This document shows positions 46,691 to 57,096 of a DNA stretch of 64,000 nucleotides, piece by piece. How positions within the stretch are numbered: position 1 is the stretch's first letter; each line of letters begins with the position of its first letter. The stretch lies in the NCBI RefSeq assembly GCF_030053115.1, contig NZ_CP125619.1, forward strand, positions 2,987,501 through 3,051,500. The letters are read 5' to 3'. The notes beneath the pieces are model-generated. The model was not told where the DNA came from. It saw nothing but the letters and a program-made list of their open reading frames with translations, and made no database searches. The position numbers and the translations under genes were made by a program. This DNA is from Pseudomonas svalbardensis. GTDB taxonomy: Bacteria; Pseudomonadota; Gammaproteobacteria; Pseudomonadales; Pseudomonadaceae.

Positions 46691-46745
46691 TGACCGTATT
46701 TCTTCAGGCAGATACTGTTTTCCCAGAATTTTTCAGGAGTTTCAA

Positions 46746-49700
46746 ATGGTGAAGAAACCCAAGGCAGCCACCTTTATCAAGGACCCGCTCTGGTACAAGG
46801 ATGCGGTCATCTACCAAGTTCACGTTAAGTCTTTTTTCGATTCCAACAATGACGGAATCGGCGACTTTCCCGGTCTTATCGCCAAACTCGATTACATTGC
46901 CGATCTGGGCGTCAACACCATTTGGTTGTTGCCGTTCTATCCCTCGCCACGGCGCGATGACGGCTACGACATTGCCGAATACCGTGGCGTGCATTCTGAT
47001 TACGGCACCATGGCCGACGCCAAGCGGTTCATCTCGGAAGCCCACAAACGTGGCCTGCGGGTGATTACCGAACTGGTCATCAACCACACCTCTGACCAGC
47101 ACGCCTGGTTTCAGCGTGCGCGCAAAGCCAAACCCGGTTCGGCGGCGCGGGACTTTTACGTCTGGTCCGATGACGATCAAAAGTACGACGGCACTCGTAT
47201 CATCTTTCTCGACACCGAAAAGTCCAACTGGACCTGGGACCCGGTGGCCGGTCAGTACTTCTGGCACCGCTTCTATTCCCACCAGCCAGACTTGAATTTC
47301 GATAACCCGCAAGTCATGAAAGCCGTGCTGTCGGTGATGCGCTACTGGTTGGACATGGGCATCGATGGCCTGCGCCTGGACGCGATTCCGTACCTGATCG
47401 AACGCGACGGCACCAACAACGAAAACCTGCCCGAGACCCATGACGTCCTCAAGCAAATCCGTGCCGAAATCGACGCCAATTACCCGGACCGCATGCTGCT
47501 GGCCGAGGCCAACCAATGGCCGGAAGACACGCAACTGTACTTCGGCGACACCGACGCCAAAGGCCTGAACGGCGACGAATGCCACATGGCGTTCCACTTC
47601 CCGCTGATGCCGCGCATGTACATGGCGCTGGCCCAGGAGGATCGTTTCCCGATCACCGACATCCTGCGCCAGACCCCGGAGATCCCGGCCAACTGTCAGT
47701 GGGCGATTTTCCTGCGCAACCACGATGAGCTGACCCTGGAAATGGTCACCGACAAGGAGCGCGATTACCTCTGGAATTACTACGCGGCCGACCGTCGGGC
47801 GCGGATCAACCTGGGCATTCGCCGCCGCTTGGCGCCGTTGATGGAGCGCGATCGTCGCCGCGTCGAACTGCTCAACAGTCTGCTGCTGTCGATGCCCGGC
47901 ACGCCGACTCTGTATTACGGCGATGAAATCGGCATGGGTGACAACATCTACCTCGGCGACCGTGACGGCGTGCGGACGCCGATGCAGTGGTCGATTGACC
48001 GTAACGGCGGTTTCTCCCGTGCCGACCCGGCCAGCCTGGTGCTGCCACCGATCATGGACCCGCAATACGGTTACCTGTCGGTCAACGTTGAAACCCAGGC
48101 CGGCGACCCGCATTCACTGCTGAACTGGACCCGGCGCATGCTCGCCGTGCGCAAGCAGTCCAAGGCCTTCGGTCGCGGCACACTGAAAATGCTCTCGCCG
48201 AGCAACCGGCGGATCCTGGCCTACACCCGGGAATTCACCGGACCGGACGGCAAGCACGAAATCATCTTGTGCGTGGCCAACGTGTCCCGTAGCGCGCAAG
48301 CGGCGGAGCTGGACCTGTCGGCTTACGTCGGCATGGTGCCGGTAGAGATGCTCGGCGGTAACGCCTTCCCGCCGATCGGCCAGTTGAATTTCCTGCTGAC
48401 CCTGGCGCCTTACGGCTTCTATTGGTTTGTGCTCGCGGCGGAAAACCAGATGCCGAGCTGGCACGTGGAACCGGCGCAAAGCCTGCCGGACTTCACCACG
48501 CTGGTGCTGAAGAAACGCATGGAAGAACTGCTCGAAGCGCCGTCCCGCGGCACGCTGGAGCAGGGCATCTTGCCGAGCTGGCTGCAGAATCGCCGCTGGT
48601 TTGCCGGCAAGGACGCGGCCATTGAACAGGTCAACATCGCTTACGGCGTGCGCTTCGGCGATCCGCTGCACCCCGTGTTGTTGAGTGAAATCGACGTCAC
48701 CAGCGGCGGCCAGACCAGTCGCTATCAGTTGCCGTTCGGCTTTATCTCCGAAGATCAGGTCGGTGCCGCGTTGCCTCAGCAACTGGCCTTGTCTCGAGTC
48801 CGGCGCGTGCGTCAGGTCGGTTTGATCACCGACGCCTTCAGCCTCGACACCTTTGTGCATGCAGTATTGCAGGACATTCAACGTAATACCGTATTGCCAT
48901 CCAGTGCGGGCGAGATCTGCTTCGAGCCGATGGCGGAACTGGCGAAACTCGGTCTGAGCGGGGAATCGGAAGTGCGTTACCTGTCCGCGGAGCAGTCCAA
49001 CAGTTCGGTGGTGATCGGCAACAGCCTGGTGCTGAAACTGATCCGCAAGGTCGCGTCTGGCGTGCACCCGGAACTGGAAATGAGCGCGTTTCTGACCCAC
49101 GCCGGTTTCCGCAATATCTCGCCGCTGCTCGGTTCGGTGGTTCGCCGTGATCCGTCGGGCGAGGACAATCTTTTAATGATCGCCCAAGGCTACTTGAGCA
49201 ATCAGGGCGACGCCTGGGAATGGACCCAGAACAACCTCGAACGGGCGCTGCGCGACGAACTGGCCGACGCCATGTCCGAGCAAGAGCAACACTACAACGC
49301 CTTGGGTGAATTGAGAGACTTCGCCGGCATGCTCGGCCAGCGTCTGGGCGAAATGCACCAGCTGCTGGCAGCGCCCAGCGACAACCCGGACTTCGCCCCG
49401 CAGGTCACCACCCAGAAAGATGCCCAGGCCTCGGCCAAGGACGTGGCGGCGCAACTGGAGTACGCGCTGAAGTTGCTCAAGCAGCATCAAAGCGAATTGA
49501 ACCCGGCAGACAACGCATTGGTCACTCGTTTACTGGACAACAAAAAAGCCATCCTCAGCCATGTTCAGGAGCTGGGAAAAAAAGCCGTTGGTGGTCTGCG
49601 GATTCGCGTCCACGGCGATTTGCACTTGGGCCAGGTGCTGGTGATCAAGGGCGACGCCTACTTGATCGACTTCGAAGGCGAACCGGCGCGGCCGCTGCAT

Positions 49701-50087
49701 GAGCGACGGGGCAAACACAGCCCGTACAAAGATGTCAGTGGCGTATTGCGTTCTTTTGACTACGCTGCGGCGATGGCGATTAATGTGCACAACGTCGATA
49801 ACACGGCCGATGCCCAAGCCGCTCGTCAACGTGTCGCCGATCGCTATTTAAATGAAGCAAGACAAGCATTTGTCGACGCTTATCGGCTGGCGGCAGCTAG
49901 TCTTGCTCATGCATGGCAAGATCCGGAAGGCGAGGACGCCGCGCTGGCGTTGTTCGGCCTGGAGAAGGCAGCGTATGAAGTGGCCTATGAGGCAGAAAAT
50001 CGCCCCACCTGGTTGCCCGTGCCGTTGCACGGTTTGTATGGGTTATTGAGTGGGCTTAAACCCTTTTCCGATCTTGGTGGAGAGTAG
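46746..50087 (+). CDS. treS: trehalose synthase/maltokinase fusion
   Basis: The protein has 1,113 residues. The N-terminal GH13 domain (about 10-550) isomerises trehalose and maltose: [19 protein letters not shown], nucleophile D212 in LRLDAIPYL, acid/base Glu in LLAEANQWP (about 254) and [12 protein letters not shown] (about 326). The C-terminal maltokinase (about 600-1113) begins [14 protein letters not shown] and has the kinase motif HGDLHLGQ (about 955) and LIDFEGEP; it phosphorylates maltose to maltose-1-phosphate with ATP. One polypeptide thus channels trehalose to the GlgE substrate. It ends 2 bp before glgB. Confidence 0.96.
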   Translation: MVKKPKAATFIKDPLWYKDAVIYQVHVKSFFDSNNDGIGDFPGLIAKLDYIADLGVNTIWLLPFYPSPRRDDGYDIAEYRGVHSDYGTMADAKRFISEAHKRGLRVITELVINHTSDQHAWFQRARKAKPGSAARDFYVWSDDDQKYDGTRIIFLDTEKSNWTWDPVAGQYFWHRFYSHQPDLNFDNPQVMKAVLSVMRYWLDMGIDGLRLDAIPYLIERDGTNNENLPETHDVLKQIRAEIDANYPDRMLLAEANQWPEDTQLYFGDTDAKGLNGDECHMAFHFPLMPRMYMALAQEDRFPITDILRQTPEIPANCQWAIFLRNHDELTLEMVTDKERDYLWNYYAADRRARINLGIRRRLAPLMERDRRRVELLNSLLLSMPGTPTLYYGDEIGMGDNIYLGDRDGVRTPMQWSIDRNGGFSRADPASLVLPPIMDPQYGYLSVNVETQAGDPHSLLNWTRRMLAVRKQSKAFGRGTLKMLSPSNRRILAYTREFTGPDGKHEIILCVANVSRSAQAAELDLSAYVGMVPVEMLGGNAFPPIGQLNFLLTLAPYGFYWFVLAAENQMPSWHVEPAQSLPDFTTLVLKKRMEELLEAPSRGTLEQGILPSWLQNRRWFAGKDAAIEQVNIAYGVRFGDPLHPVLLSEIDVTSGGQTSRYQLPFGFISEDQVGAALPQQLALSRVRRVRQVGLITDAFSLDTFVHAVLQDIQRNTVLPSSAGEICFEPMAELAKLGLSGESEVRYLSAEQSNSSVVIGNSLVLKLIRKVASGVHPELEMSAFLTHAGFRNISPLLGSVVRRDPSGEDNLLMIAQGYLSNQGDAWEWTQNNLERALRDELADAMSEQEQHYNALGELRDFAGMLGQRLGEMHQLLAAPSDNPDFAPQVTTQKDAQASAKDVAAQLEYALKLLKQHQSELNPADNALVTRLLDNKKAILSHVQELGKKAVGGLRIRVHGDLHLGQVLVIKGDAYLIDFEGEPARPLHERRGKHSPYKDVSGVLRSFDYAAAMAINVHNVDNTADAQAARQRVADRYLNEARQAFVDAYRLAAASLAHAWQDPEGEDAALALFGLEKAAYEVAYEAENRPTWLPVPLHGLYGLLSGLKPFSDLGGE

Positions 50088-50089
50088 TC

Positions 50090-52321
50090 ATGAGTTTCTC
50101 GAACAAGGAACAGGGGCACGCTAAAGAAGCGTTGCTGCCCAGATCGCGGGACATCGACGCGCTGGTACGCGCCGAACATCAGGACCCCTTTGCAATTCTC
50201 GGTCCCCACGGCGATGGTGCCGGCGGGCAATTCATTCGGGCCTATTTGCCGGACGCCTTGAGCGTGCAGGTACTGGCCAAGGATTCCGGGGAGGAACTCG
50301 GCAACCTTGAGGCCACCCAGACGCCGGGCTTGTTCGTCGGGCACTTCGATCGGGCGCAGCCGTATTTGCTGCGAACCCGGTGGGCCGGCGGCGAACAGGT
50401 TTCCGAGGACCCTTACAGCTTTGGCCCGTTGCTCGGCGAGATGGACTTGTACCTGTTCGCCGAAGGCAATCACCGCGATCTCAGCGCTTGCCTGGGCGCG
50501 CAGCTGAAGACGGTCGACGGTGTCGATGGCGTGCGTTTCGCCGTGTGGGCGCCGAACGCCAAAAGGGTGTCGGTGGTGGGTGACTTCAACAACTGGGACG
50601 GTCGCCGGCACCCGATGCGCCTGCGTCATCCGACCGGCGTTTGGGAAATCTTCGTCCCGCGCATGCAAGCGGGGGAAACGTACAAGTACGAAATCCTCGG
50701 TACCCACGGCATTCTGCCGCTCAAGGCCGATCCGATGGCGCTGGCCACCTCGCTGCCGCCGGACACCGCGTCAAAAGTCGCTTCGCCGCTGAACATCGAG
50801 TGGCAGGATCAGGAGTGGATGCAATCGCGGGGTGACCGTCATCGGGTGAGTGCGCCGCTGTCGATCTACGAATTGCATGCTGGCTCGTGGCAATGTGAGC
50901 TGGATGATCTGGGCGAGGTCGCCCGCCAGTACACCTGGCATGAGTTGGCCGAGCGGCTGATTCCTTACGTGAAGGATCTGGGTTTTACCCACATCGAGCT
51001 GATGCCGATCATGGAACATCCGTTCGGCGGTTCCTGGGGCTATCAGCTGCTGTCGCAGTTCGCCCCGAGCGCCCGCTACGGTACGCCGGATGATTTCGCC
51101 GCGTTCGTCAATGCCTGCCACCAGGCCGACATCGGCGTGATTCTCGACTGGGTGCCGGCACATTTTCCGACCGATACCCACGGCCTGGCGCAATTCGATG
51201 GCACCGCGCTGTACGAATACGGCAACCCGCAGGAAGGCTTCCATCAGGACTGGGACACGCTGATCTACAACCTGGGTCGCACCGAAGTGCACGGCTACAT
51301 GCTGGCCTCGGCGCTGCACTGGCTGAAGCATTTCCACGTCGACGGTCTGCGCGTCGATGCCGTGGCTTCGATGCTGTATCGCGATTACTCACGTAAGGCC
51401 GGCGAATGGGTGCCAAACCGTCACGGCGGTCGGGAAAACCTCGAAGCCATCGACTTCCTGCGCCATCTCAATGACGTGGTCGACCTCGAAGCCCCTGGCG
51501 CGCTGGTGATTGCCGAAGAATCCACCGCGTGGCCGGGTGTCAGCCAGGGCACGCAACAGGGCGGACTGGGCTTCGACTACAAGTGGAACATGGGCTGGAT
51601 GCACGATTCGCTGCACTACATCCAGCAGGACCCGGTGTACCGCGCTCATCATCACAACGAACTGAGCTTCGGTCTGGTGTATGCCTGGTCCGAGCGCTTT
51701 ATCTTGCCGATCTCCCACGACGAAGTGGTACACGGCAAGCACTCGCTGATCGACAAGATGCCCGGCGATCGCTGGCAGAAATTCGCCAACCTGCGCGCCT
51801 ACCTCAGTTTCATGTGGGCGCATCCGGGCAAGAAGCTGTTGTTCATGGGTTGCGAGTTTGGTCAGTGGCGTGAGTGGAACCACGACCAGCAACTCGACTG
51901 GTACTTGCTGCAGTACTCGGAGCACAAAGGTGTGCAGAAACTCGTCGGCGATCTCAATCGGCTGTATCGCGAAGAGCCGGCGCTGCATGATCAGGACGAC
52001 GCGCCGCAAGGCTTCCAGTGGTTGATTGGTGATGATGCAATCAACAGCGTCTACGCCTTCATGCGCTGGAGCAGGGATGGGCGGCCGGTGTTGGTGGTGG
52101 CTAACTTCACGCCGGTGCCGCGTGAGGGTTATCGCGTCGGCGTACCGTTTGCCGGGCGTTGGACCGAGGTGATCAACAGCGATGCGGCCACTTACGCCGG
52201 TTCGAACTATGGCAACAGCGGCGGGGCGTTTACCGAGGATGAGCCGAGCCATGGGCAGGAACTCTCGTTGGTATTGAACCTGCCGCCGCTGGCGGTGTTG
52301 ATGCTGCGTCCGGAGGGTTGA
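50090..52321 (+). CDS. glgB: 1,4-alpha-glucan branching enzyme
   Basis: The protein has 743 residues. CBM48/N-domain blocks ([20 protein letters not shown]) precede the GH13 barrel: [28 protein letters not shown], nucleophile Asp in [12 protein letters not shown] (about 418) and acid Glu in LVIAEEST (about 474). It introduces alpha-1,6 branches into the glucan made by GlgE. It follows treS by 2 bp and completes the trehalose-to-glucan pathway. Length is normal for bacterial GlgB. Confidence 0.96.
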   Translation: MSFSNKEQGHAKEALLPRSRDIDALVRAEHQDPFAILGPHGDGAGGQFIRAYLPDALSVQVLAKDSGEELGNLEATQTPGLFVGHFDRAQPYLLRTRWAGGEQVSEDPYSFGPLLGEMDLYLFAEGNHRDLSACLGAQLKTVDGVDGVRFAVWAPNAKRVSVVGDFNNWDGRRHPMRLRHPTGVWEIFVPRMQAGETYKYEILGTHGILPLKADPMALATSLPPDTASKVASPLNIEWQDQEWMQSRGDRHRVSAPLSIYELHAGSWQCELDDLGEVARQYTWHELAERLIPYVKDLGFTHIELMPIMEHPFGGSWGYQLLSQFAPSARYGTPDDFAAFVNACHQADIGVILDWVPAHFPTDTHGLAQFDGTALYEYGNPQEGFHQDWDTLIYNLGRTEVHGYMLASALHWLKHFHVDGLRVDAVASMLYRDYSRKAGEWVPNRHGGRENLEAIDFLRHLNDVVDLEAPGALVIAEESTAWPGVSQGTQQGGLGFDYKWNMGWMHDSLHYIQQDPVYRAHHHNELSFGLVYAWSERFILPISHDEVVHGKHSLIDKMPGDRWQKFANLRAYLSFMWAHPGKKLLFMGCEFGQWREWNHDQQLDWYLLQYSEHKGVQKLVGDLNRLYREEPALHDQDDAPQGFQWLIGDDAINSVYAFMRWSRDGRPVLVVANFTPVPREGYRVGVPFAGRWTEVINSDAATYAGSNYGNSGGAFTEDEPSHGQELSLVLNLPPLAVLMLRPEG

Positions 52322-52342
52322 TCTAACACCGAGTCGCTCCTT

Positions 52343-52415
52343 TCGCGAGCAGGCTCGCTCCCACAGTGGTTTTGTGTACGACATCAATCCACTGTGGGAG
52401 CGAGCCTGCTCGCGA
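52343..52415. repeat. REP hairpin, copy 6
   Basis: Exact 25-bp inverted arms at 52343-52367 and 52391-52415. It lies between the convergent glgB and autotransporter genes. Confidence 0.9.
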
Positions 52416-52454
52416 TGGGGTCAGCCCTGACAAAACATTTCTTTAAGCCTGATT

Positions 52455-53528
52455 TCACCACCGCATCCGCACACCCAAACTCCCGATCAACCCATTCAAA
52501 TCATTGTCATCCACATCACTGCTGTAATCGGCGCTGACGTAAAAACTCACGGCGGGTGTCACTCTGGCCACCAAGCCCAAACCCACTTCGACAGTCGATG
52601 AATAGCGGCTGCTGCTGATCTTCTCAACCTGATCGAGGTTCACGGTATTGCCGGTGTACACCGTGTGCCACACGTTGGTTCGCACATAGGGTTCGACCCC
52701 CAGGCCGTTGATGTCGTAACTACCTTTCAACCGTGCACCGACCCGGCCGCTCCAGGACGTCAGATCGCTGGACGAGGCATTACCTGACCCGGCATACGGG
52801 GTGTCCAGGGTAATGCGTTGATTGATTAACTGCGCCTGGGGTTCGACTACCCAGTTATCGCTCAGACCAATGGGGAAACCACCTTCCACCGACAGCGTCA
52901 CCGCGCTGCCCTCGGTCGCCAGTCGGGCGCCCTGGTCATTGCGGGTATAGCCGTTGAGCCGGCCGCCGCTGGCCGTCAAGTCCACGTGCCAGCCTTGTGG
53001 CCCGGTCAAACTCCAGTAAGCTCCGAGGCTTTGGCCTTCGAGGTTGAGGGTGTCGTGGCTGGGGTCAGCAAGGGCGCGGCCGGTCAGCAGCCCGTTGCTG
53101 TTGCCTTGTAACTGAGTCATGCCGCCGACCAGTCCGACCCGCTGGGTATGACCGCTACCGCTTTGCAGAGTCAGGATCGCCGGACCTTTGAATTCGCTAC
53201 TGCCAGGGATAGCAAATCCCTGAGCCAGAACATCGGTTTGCGCCTGCCGCGAGGCCTGTCCATACACCTGATCCCAGGCCGAAGGCGCAGCGTCCTCGAT
53301 GGTCAGACGTGAACTACGTGTATCGGAGGCGGCGCTGAAGCGGCCGGAGTAGGGGGCGGTGAAAGTGACGGCGGGTAAGGTCATGACCGGAACATCCTGA
53401 CGGTACCAAGGCGTGGTTGCATCCTCTGCCGGCCCTGCCTGTACTTCCATGGACGAGCACAGAAGGAGTGAACTCGAGACAGTGCAAAAAGTGACTTTGA
53501 TCTCTTGTTGGGTGAATGAAGTTTTCAT
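52455..53528 (-). CDS. autotransporter beta-barrel protein with almost no passenger
   Basis: The protein has 357 residues. A long N-terminal signal-like region ends near EVQAG. After about 60 residues of linker, the remaining 270 residues form an autotransporter beta-domain (RVGLVGGMTQLQGN, SLGAYWSLTGPQGWHVDL, WVVEPQAQLINQ, GARLKGSYDINGLGVEPYVRT) ending in the barrel signal LGVRMRW with C-terminal aromatic Trp. Normal members carry a passenger of several hundred residues; here it is nearly absent. It may be a bare barrel, a domesticated remnant or a barrel-only porin-like protein. A decayed paralogue lies just upstream. Confidence 0.85.
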   Translation of the reverse strand: MKTSFTQQEIKVTFCTVSSSLLLCSSMEVQAGPAEDATTPWYRQDVPVMTLPAVTFTAPYSGRFSAASDTRSSRLTIEDAAPSAWDQVYGQASRQAQTDVLAQGFAIPGSSEFKGPAILTLQSGSGHTQRVGLVGGMTQLQGNSNGLLTGRALADPSHDTLNLEGQSLGAYWSLTGPQGWHVDLTASGGRLNGYTRNDQGARLATEGSAVTLSVEGGFPIGLSDNWVVEPQAQLINQRITLDTPYAGSGNASSSDLTSWSGRVGARLKGSYDINGLGVEPYVRTNVWHTVYTGNTVNLDQVEKISSSRYSSTVEVGLGLVARVTPAVSFYVSADYSSDVDDNDLNGLIGSLGVRMRW

Positions 53529-53852
53529 GGAGGTCTACCTTGCAATCGCATGCGGTATCTCGCTCTGGCGTCTCTCTCCTACCCCGAATGAGGGGCGACC
53601 GAATGTAGTGGGGCAAGCCTCTGGCCGCCCGATTTTGCGGGAGTCTGGGGGTTGCCCCTGGTGTATTTCCGGGGGTAGTAACGTGTAGCTAAGAAGACCG
53701 TTGACATCGCGTCAAGAAAGTGGCCGATAAATGGTATGTGTATTTTAGGACTCGCAAGTGACTGATTTACGCCACACATCTAAGTTCTTGTTTGTTCGAA
53801 AAATCGTCAAAGAATCCGCGTTCCAGAGCGTTTTTGATAGTGGGCTACCGGT
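53529..53852. other. 324-bp gap between intact and decayed autotransporter genes
   Basis: No reading frame with a ribosome site and no repeat was recognised. The region near 53529-53600 should hold the promoter of the barrel gene. An AT-richer stretch is seen at about 53690-53830. Confidence 0.4.
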
Positions 53853-55015
53853 CTACCAACTCACCCTGACACCGACATTTGCGGCCGTTCCGCGAAGCTG
53901 ATTACTGTCGATATTGCTGGTGTAGTCGACTCCGCCATACACGCCCACGGTTTTCGCGAGGCTAAGCACAACGCCGACACCGAGGTCGGCCGATGATTTT
54001 TGCTCGGTATCGATCCGGTCCGCGCCGTCGAAGGTTACCGAGTCGGTACCGGAAAGGGTGTGCCACAGATTGGCTCGTATGTAAGGTTCCAGTGGTCGTC
54101 CACTGACTTGGTAGCGGCCTTTGAGTCGAGCGCCGAGGCGACCGGTCCAGGCACCGTCGGAGTCGAATGAGACGTGGGAAATGCCGTCGTCCTGGCTGTC
54201 CAGCGAGACTTTTTGATGGATGACCTGTGCCTGGGGTTCAACCACCCAGTTGCCCGTCACTTGAATCGGATAGCCGGTTTCCGCCGAAACAGTCAAGGCG
54301 TAGCCTCGGTTATCCAGTTTGAGGCCGCGTTCGGAGTGGCTGTCACCGTCGAGCCGGGTGCCCATGATGACGGTGTCGACGTACCAGCCCTTGGGATCAG
54401 TCAACGTCCAGTGCAAGCCATAACTGTCGCCTTCAAGTTCCACTTTGCCAGCGCGCTTGTCTTCGAAGCCTTGGTTAAACCGTCGACATCGCCCTGCAAA
54501 CGCGGGTTTCGTTGAGCAGGTGCTGATCGCCTTGGCGATCATGGAAAGTACCGAGTGCATTCAGGGTCAGTTGCGCGGCAGCGGGTGGCAGTACCGACCA
54601 GGTCGGGACCTCGGGGCGGTACAGCGCAATCGGTGACGCGCCCGGTACGGCTGCCGGTAAAACCGGTAGCGATGGACTGCCGGCGGGAGCGAGTGCGGCC
54701 ACCGGCGTTGTGACGACCGGGACGACAATCGGTGGCAAGGCCGGATCCGGGTTTGGGAGGGTGACGGTCGCGGGGGCCCGCATCGGGGGTGCTGACAGCA
54801 GTGCCTTGAGCCTGCACCAACTCAATACCGTACTGCTGCGTCAACCCGCCGGTTCCGCCCAGATTGGTGACCGTGATTAATGTGCTGCCGGTTAATGTCC
54901 CATCGTTCACCACCAGTTTGTCGCTGGGGGAGTTGTCATCGCCGACCGCACTTTGCAAAAACAACTGGCCGCCGTTACCCGAGTAATTGCCCTGCACCGT
55001 CAGGGTGTCGTCGGT
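53853..55015 (-). pseudogene. decayed autotransporter gene
   Basis: Read from 55015 downwards, the passenger end (TLTVQGNYSGNGGQLFLQ, GIELVQAQGT) shifts frame near 54780 into the linker and early barrel part (PNPDPALPPIVVP, ALYRPEVPTWSVLPPA, LGTFHDRQGDQHLL). About 70 barrel residues then seem lost near 54480-54500, and after a further one-base shift the rest of the barrel continues (FEDKRAGKVELEGDSYG, LTDPKGWYVDTV, WVVEPQAQVIHQ, NVGVRVSW) to the stop at 53853. The signal peptide and most of the passenger are missing. At least two frame changes and one deletion make it non-functional. It is a paralogue of the intact barrel at 52455-53528. Confidence 0.85.
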
Positions 55016-55212
55016 TCGGGTAACGACGAGTCGGCACTATCGAACTCGCCGAGGTCTTCGAGGGTGATGCCCAGCATCTTGGCCACGAGCAAGTCTTCCA
55101 TGGCGCCTTCGTCTTTAGTCGCGGCTTGCGCGGCGCTGATTTCTTTGCGTTTGAGGCGCGTGATGGGCAGGGTTTTGAGGGAGGATTTCGCGGCTCGATC
55201 GAGGATCGTCAT
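55000..55212 (-). CDS. small helical protein, 3' end probably chimeric
   Basis: The protein has 70 residues from ATG 55212. It is basic then acidic and helical (ITRLKRKEISAAQAATKDEG, MEDLLVAKMLGITLEDLGE). Its last 11 or so residues and the stop codon lie in sequence that, in another frame, is the passenger of the decayed autotransporter. The original C-terminus was therefore probably replaced by a deletion junction near 55020-55030. It is divergent from the small gene at 55253. Family not recognised. Confidence 0.55.
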   Translation of the reverse strand: MTILDRAAKSSLKTLPITRLKRKEISAAQAATKDEGAMEDLLVAKMLGITLEDLGEFDSADSSLPEPTTP

Positions 55213-55252
55213 CGGGCAGCCATCACGCCATAGAAAGGACAAGGTGTTGTAG

Positions 55253-55447
55253 ATGGAAGACGAAGTCACAATCGAGCATGAAGGTACGCAGTACGCCGCC
55301 CCTTACTGGGTGCAGGGCGATACGTTGACGGTGTTTTTACCGAATGGAGAGCAGCGGTCAAAAGCGCTGCGTGGCCTGAGCGCAGGGAGCGCCGCGCGCC
55401 AACATCTGCGGTTTTACGTCGGTGGCATTACCGCAAAAAAACAATAA
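55253..55447 (+). CDS. small conserved hypothetical protein
   Basis: The protein has 64 residues. It looks like a small beta domain (VTIEHEGTQYAAPYWVQGDTLTVFLPNGEQ), then RGLSAGSAARQHLRFYVGG. The start lies 40 bp from the divergent gene start at 55212. AAAGGA lies upstream of the ATG but further away than usual. No signal peptide. I recall similar orphan proteins in pseudomonads without a function. Confidence 0.65.
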   Translation: MEDEVTIEHEGTQYAAPYWVQGDTLTVFLPNGEQRSKALRGLSAGSAARQHLRFYVGGITAKKQ

Positions 55448-55524
55448 GGAAGCGCGTCGCGGTTTCGACCTTTGAATGCTTCTAAATAGTGAGGGCGCAA
55501 GCGCCCTCGCTACCCGCCTGGCGA

Positions 55525-55893
55525 CTACCCAGGCTTGTGGTTGTCCAGTAATCGATTGACCGCTAACTCACCCAACATGATGACCCGTTGCAGCACCAGC
55601 ATCGTTTGGCGTCGTGGGCCGTCCGTTAAATCGGTGAGATCGTTGACCATGGCGCTGGCTGATGCCAACGATTCGCAGGCCTCGACGAGCAACGTTTCGT
55701 CATCCACCGCTGCGTCGATGGTGAAAATGGTGCCGGGCTTGCGGGGCGGTATCTGCGTTTTCGACGCCCCGGGGTTGAGGTAGAAGCTGAGTGCGCGGTC
55801 GGCCGCCTCTGTCATTTTCTTGGGGTCAAGATCACGAAAGACGTCGTAGGGTACCGGACGGGTATTCGGGGGGTTGGGCGTAACTTTGAACAT
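55525..55893 (-). CDS. DUF6124-like Pseudomonas protein
   Basis: The protein has 122 residues from ATG 55893; the frame continues upstream through the structured leader, but the family sequence begins at MFKVTPNPPNTRPVPYDVF. The features DPKKMTEAADRALSFYLNPG, a central acidic helix (LLVEACESLASASAMVNDLTD) and VLQRVIMLGELAVNRLLD resemble the Pseudomonas-specific DUF6124 group from memory. Multiple paralogues per genome are usual. No function is known. Confidence 0.82.
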   Translation of the reverse strand: MFKVTPNPPNTRPVPYDVFRDLDPKKMTEAADRALSFYLNPGASKTQIPPRKPGTIFTIDAAVDDETLLVEACESLASASAMVNDLTDLTDGPRRQTMLVLQRVIMLGELAVNRLLDNHKPG

Positions 55894-56225
55894 AGATGAA
55901 GCTCCAACTTGCAATATTGAGGAGCCATCACCCTCGCTACCAAACGAAGGGTGGCGGCCATACGTGGGTTGGTAGACCGGTCGAAGTTGGAAAAACCCGG
56001 CGCTCACAATGGAGCCCCACGCATGACCACCATAAAAGCAGAGTCCCGAAGAGAGACTGCATAAGGTGTTGCCATGCGACTTCGTAGCGGGCTACCAAAC
56101 CCGATCACTGTTTTTCAGTGACAGGGAAACGATATAGCCCGCCCCACAGCCGCACAAGCCAGCGGATTCTGGCGCACGCGTAGGCAACGACGCAAGGCGT
56201 TGTAGCCGTTAGGACGTAACAGCGG
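55894..56225 (-). promoter_or_regulatory. structured leader upstream of the DUF6124-like gene
   Basis: Hairpin CTACCAA/TTGGTAG at 55937-55975; larger hairpin GCGGGCTA/TAGCCCGC at 56087-56142 enclosing TCACTG/CAGTGA (56105-56121). The word GCTACCAAAC occurs twice (55936-55945 and 56091-56100). The nested stems suggest a structured 5' leader or an independent small RNA. From memory, similar sequence precedes other genes of this family. The stretch 56226-56453 shows no accepted gene. Confidence 0.5.
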
Positions 56226-56453
56226 GTGTCCTTAAACGCGTACGTTAAACGCGTGAAAGCGTTCAAAAAATTGAGGAGGCGTCCGACATTTTTTAGGGGT
56301 TGGCTGTCGCAAGCGAGAGGTTTAGTGTGGTTGCGCCCATCAGGTAGAGAGATGGGACCACGTGCAGCTTGGCAGGGTGCACTTCATCTTGACACCCACG
56401 GCAGTGAGCCACCTACCGATTAGATTGCTAGGTATTGATCCCGGAGGGGCACT

Positions 56454-56645
56454 ATGAACGCCGAACTTTCCCCCATCGTTTCAGAGTTTGAAACCGAAGA
56501 GCTGGCCGCCAGCTACGACCGTTGGTTCCGTGCCAAAGTGCAGGCGTCGCTCGATGATCCACGCCCGAATGTCCCACACGATCAGGTAATGGCTGATGTA
56601 CGATCCCTTCTCAAAGCCAAGCGCACTAAGCGCGATGCTGGTTGA
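56454..56645 (+). CDS. PaaA2/RelB-like antitoxin
   Basis: The protein has 63 residues with a strong GGAGG 8 bp before ATG 56454. The sequence LSPIVSEFETEELAASYDRW, then FRAKVQASLDDPRPNVPHDQ, closely resembles PaaA2-type antitoxins of ParE toxins. These have a short DNA-binding or helical N-terminal part and a toxin-wrapping C-terminus. It overlaps the start of a toxin gene that is now broken. The antitoxin itself looks intact and could act as an orphan. Confidence 0.85.
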   Translation: MNAELSPIVSEFETEELAASYDRWFRAKVQASLDDPRPNVPHDQVMADVRSLLKAKRTKRDAG

Positions 56646-56905
56646 GTGGCGGCGCCGAAGCGCGGGCTGAACTGTGGCAAATCATTGATTGTATTGGCGA
56701 CCGTCACCTTGCAGCGGCGAGCGAGCTGTACCAAACCATTGAGGCTGCTACCTCAGCCCTTCCGCAACATCCCTACCTTTATCGATTTGGTCGTGCACCC
56801 GGTACGCGGGAAATTGTTGTGCATCCCAATTACTGGGTGGTCTACCGGGTGACGGATTGAATCGAGATCGTGACCGTTTTGCATGACAGGCAGGAATACC
56901 CCTGA
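56635..56905 (+). pseudogene. broken ParE-type toxin
   Basis: The expected start is ATG 56635 (MLVEWR), overlapping the antitoxin end. One extra G near 56651 shifts the frame; after it the ParE sequence continues as EARAELWQIIDCIGDR, LPQHPYLYRFGRAPGTREIV and HPNYWVVYRVTD. The codon after D is TGA (56858-56860) where family members have arginine. Reading through gives IEIVTVLHDRQEYP and a second TGA at 56903. Two independent lesions indicate a dead toxin. A TTG at 56642 could restore most of the middle part, but without the last strand. Confidence 0.85.
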
Positions 56906-57066
56906 CTCGACCAGTCATTTGCATCGGATTTGACCAGCACGCTTCGTGGATATAACCGGCAGAGAACGACCCAAAGCTGACGGTCGAATTCATCATTCTG
57001 GAGCTTGCAGGCATTGATCAGGCGCTATTGATATCTGCTGTTGACGTTCATTCGGACAATTGACGC

Positions 57067-57082
57067 GTGCATGGATATGCAC
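57067..57082. promoter_or_regulatory. palindrome upstream of the first arsR gene
   Basis: Perfect inverted repeat GTGCAT-GGAT-ATGCAC located 15 bp before ATG 57097. Related sequence (TATGCATGAGTGCGCATA) lies just before the monooxygenase start. Candidate ArsR operator; no direct evidence. Confidence 0.45.
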
Positions 57083-57096
57083 ATATAGTCATCCGC

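Noticed and set aside
56226..56423. 65-residue basic frame upstream of the antitoxin gene
   Set aside because: Lacks a ribosome site and resembles translated non-coding DNA; kept as non-coding.
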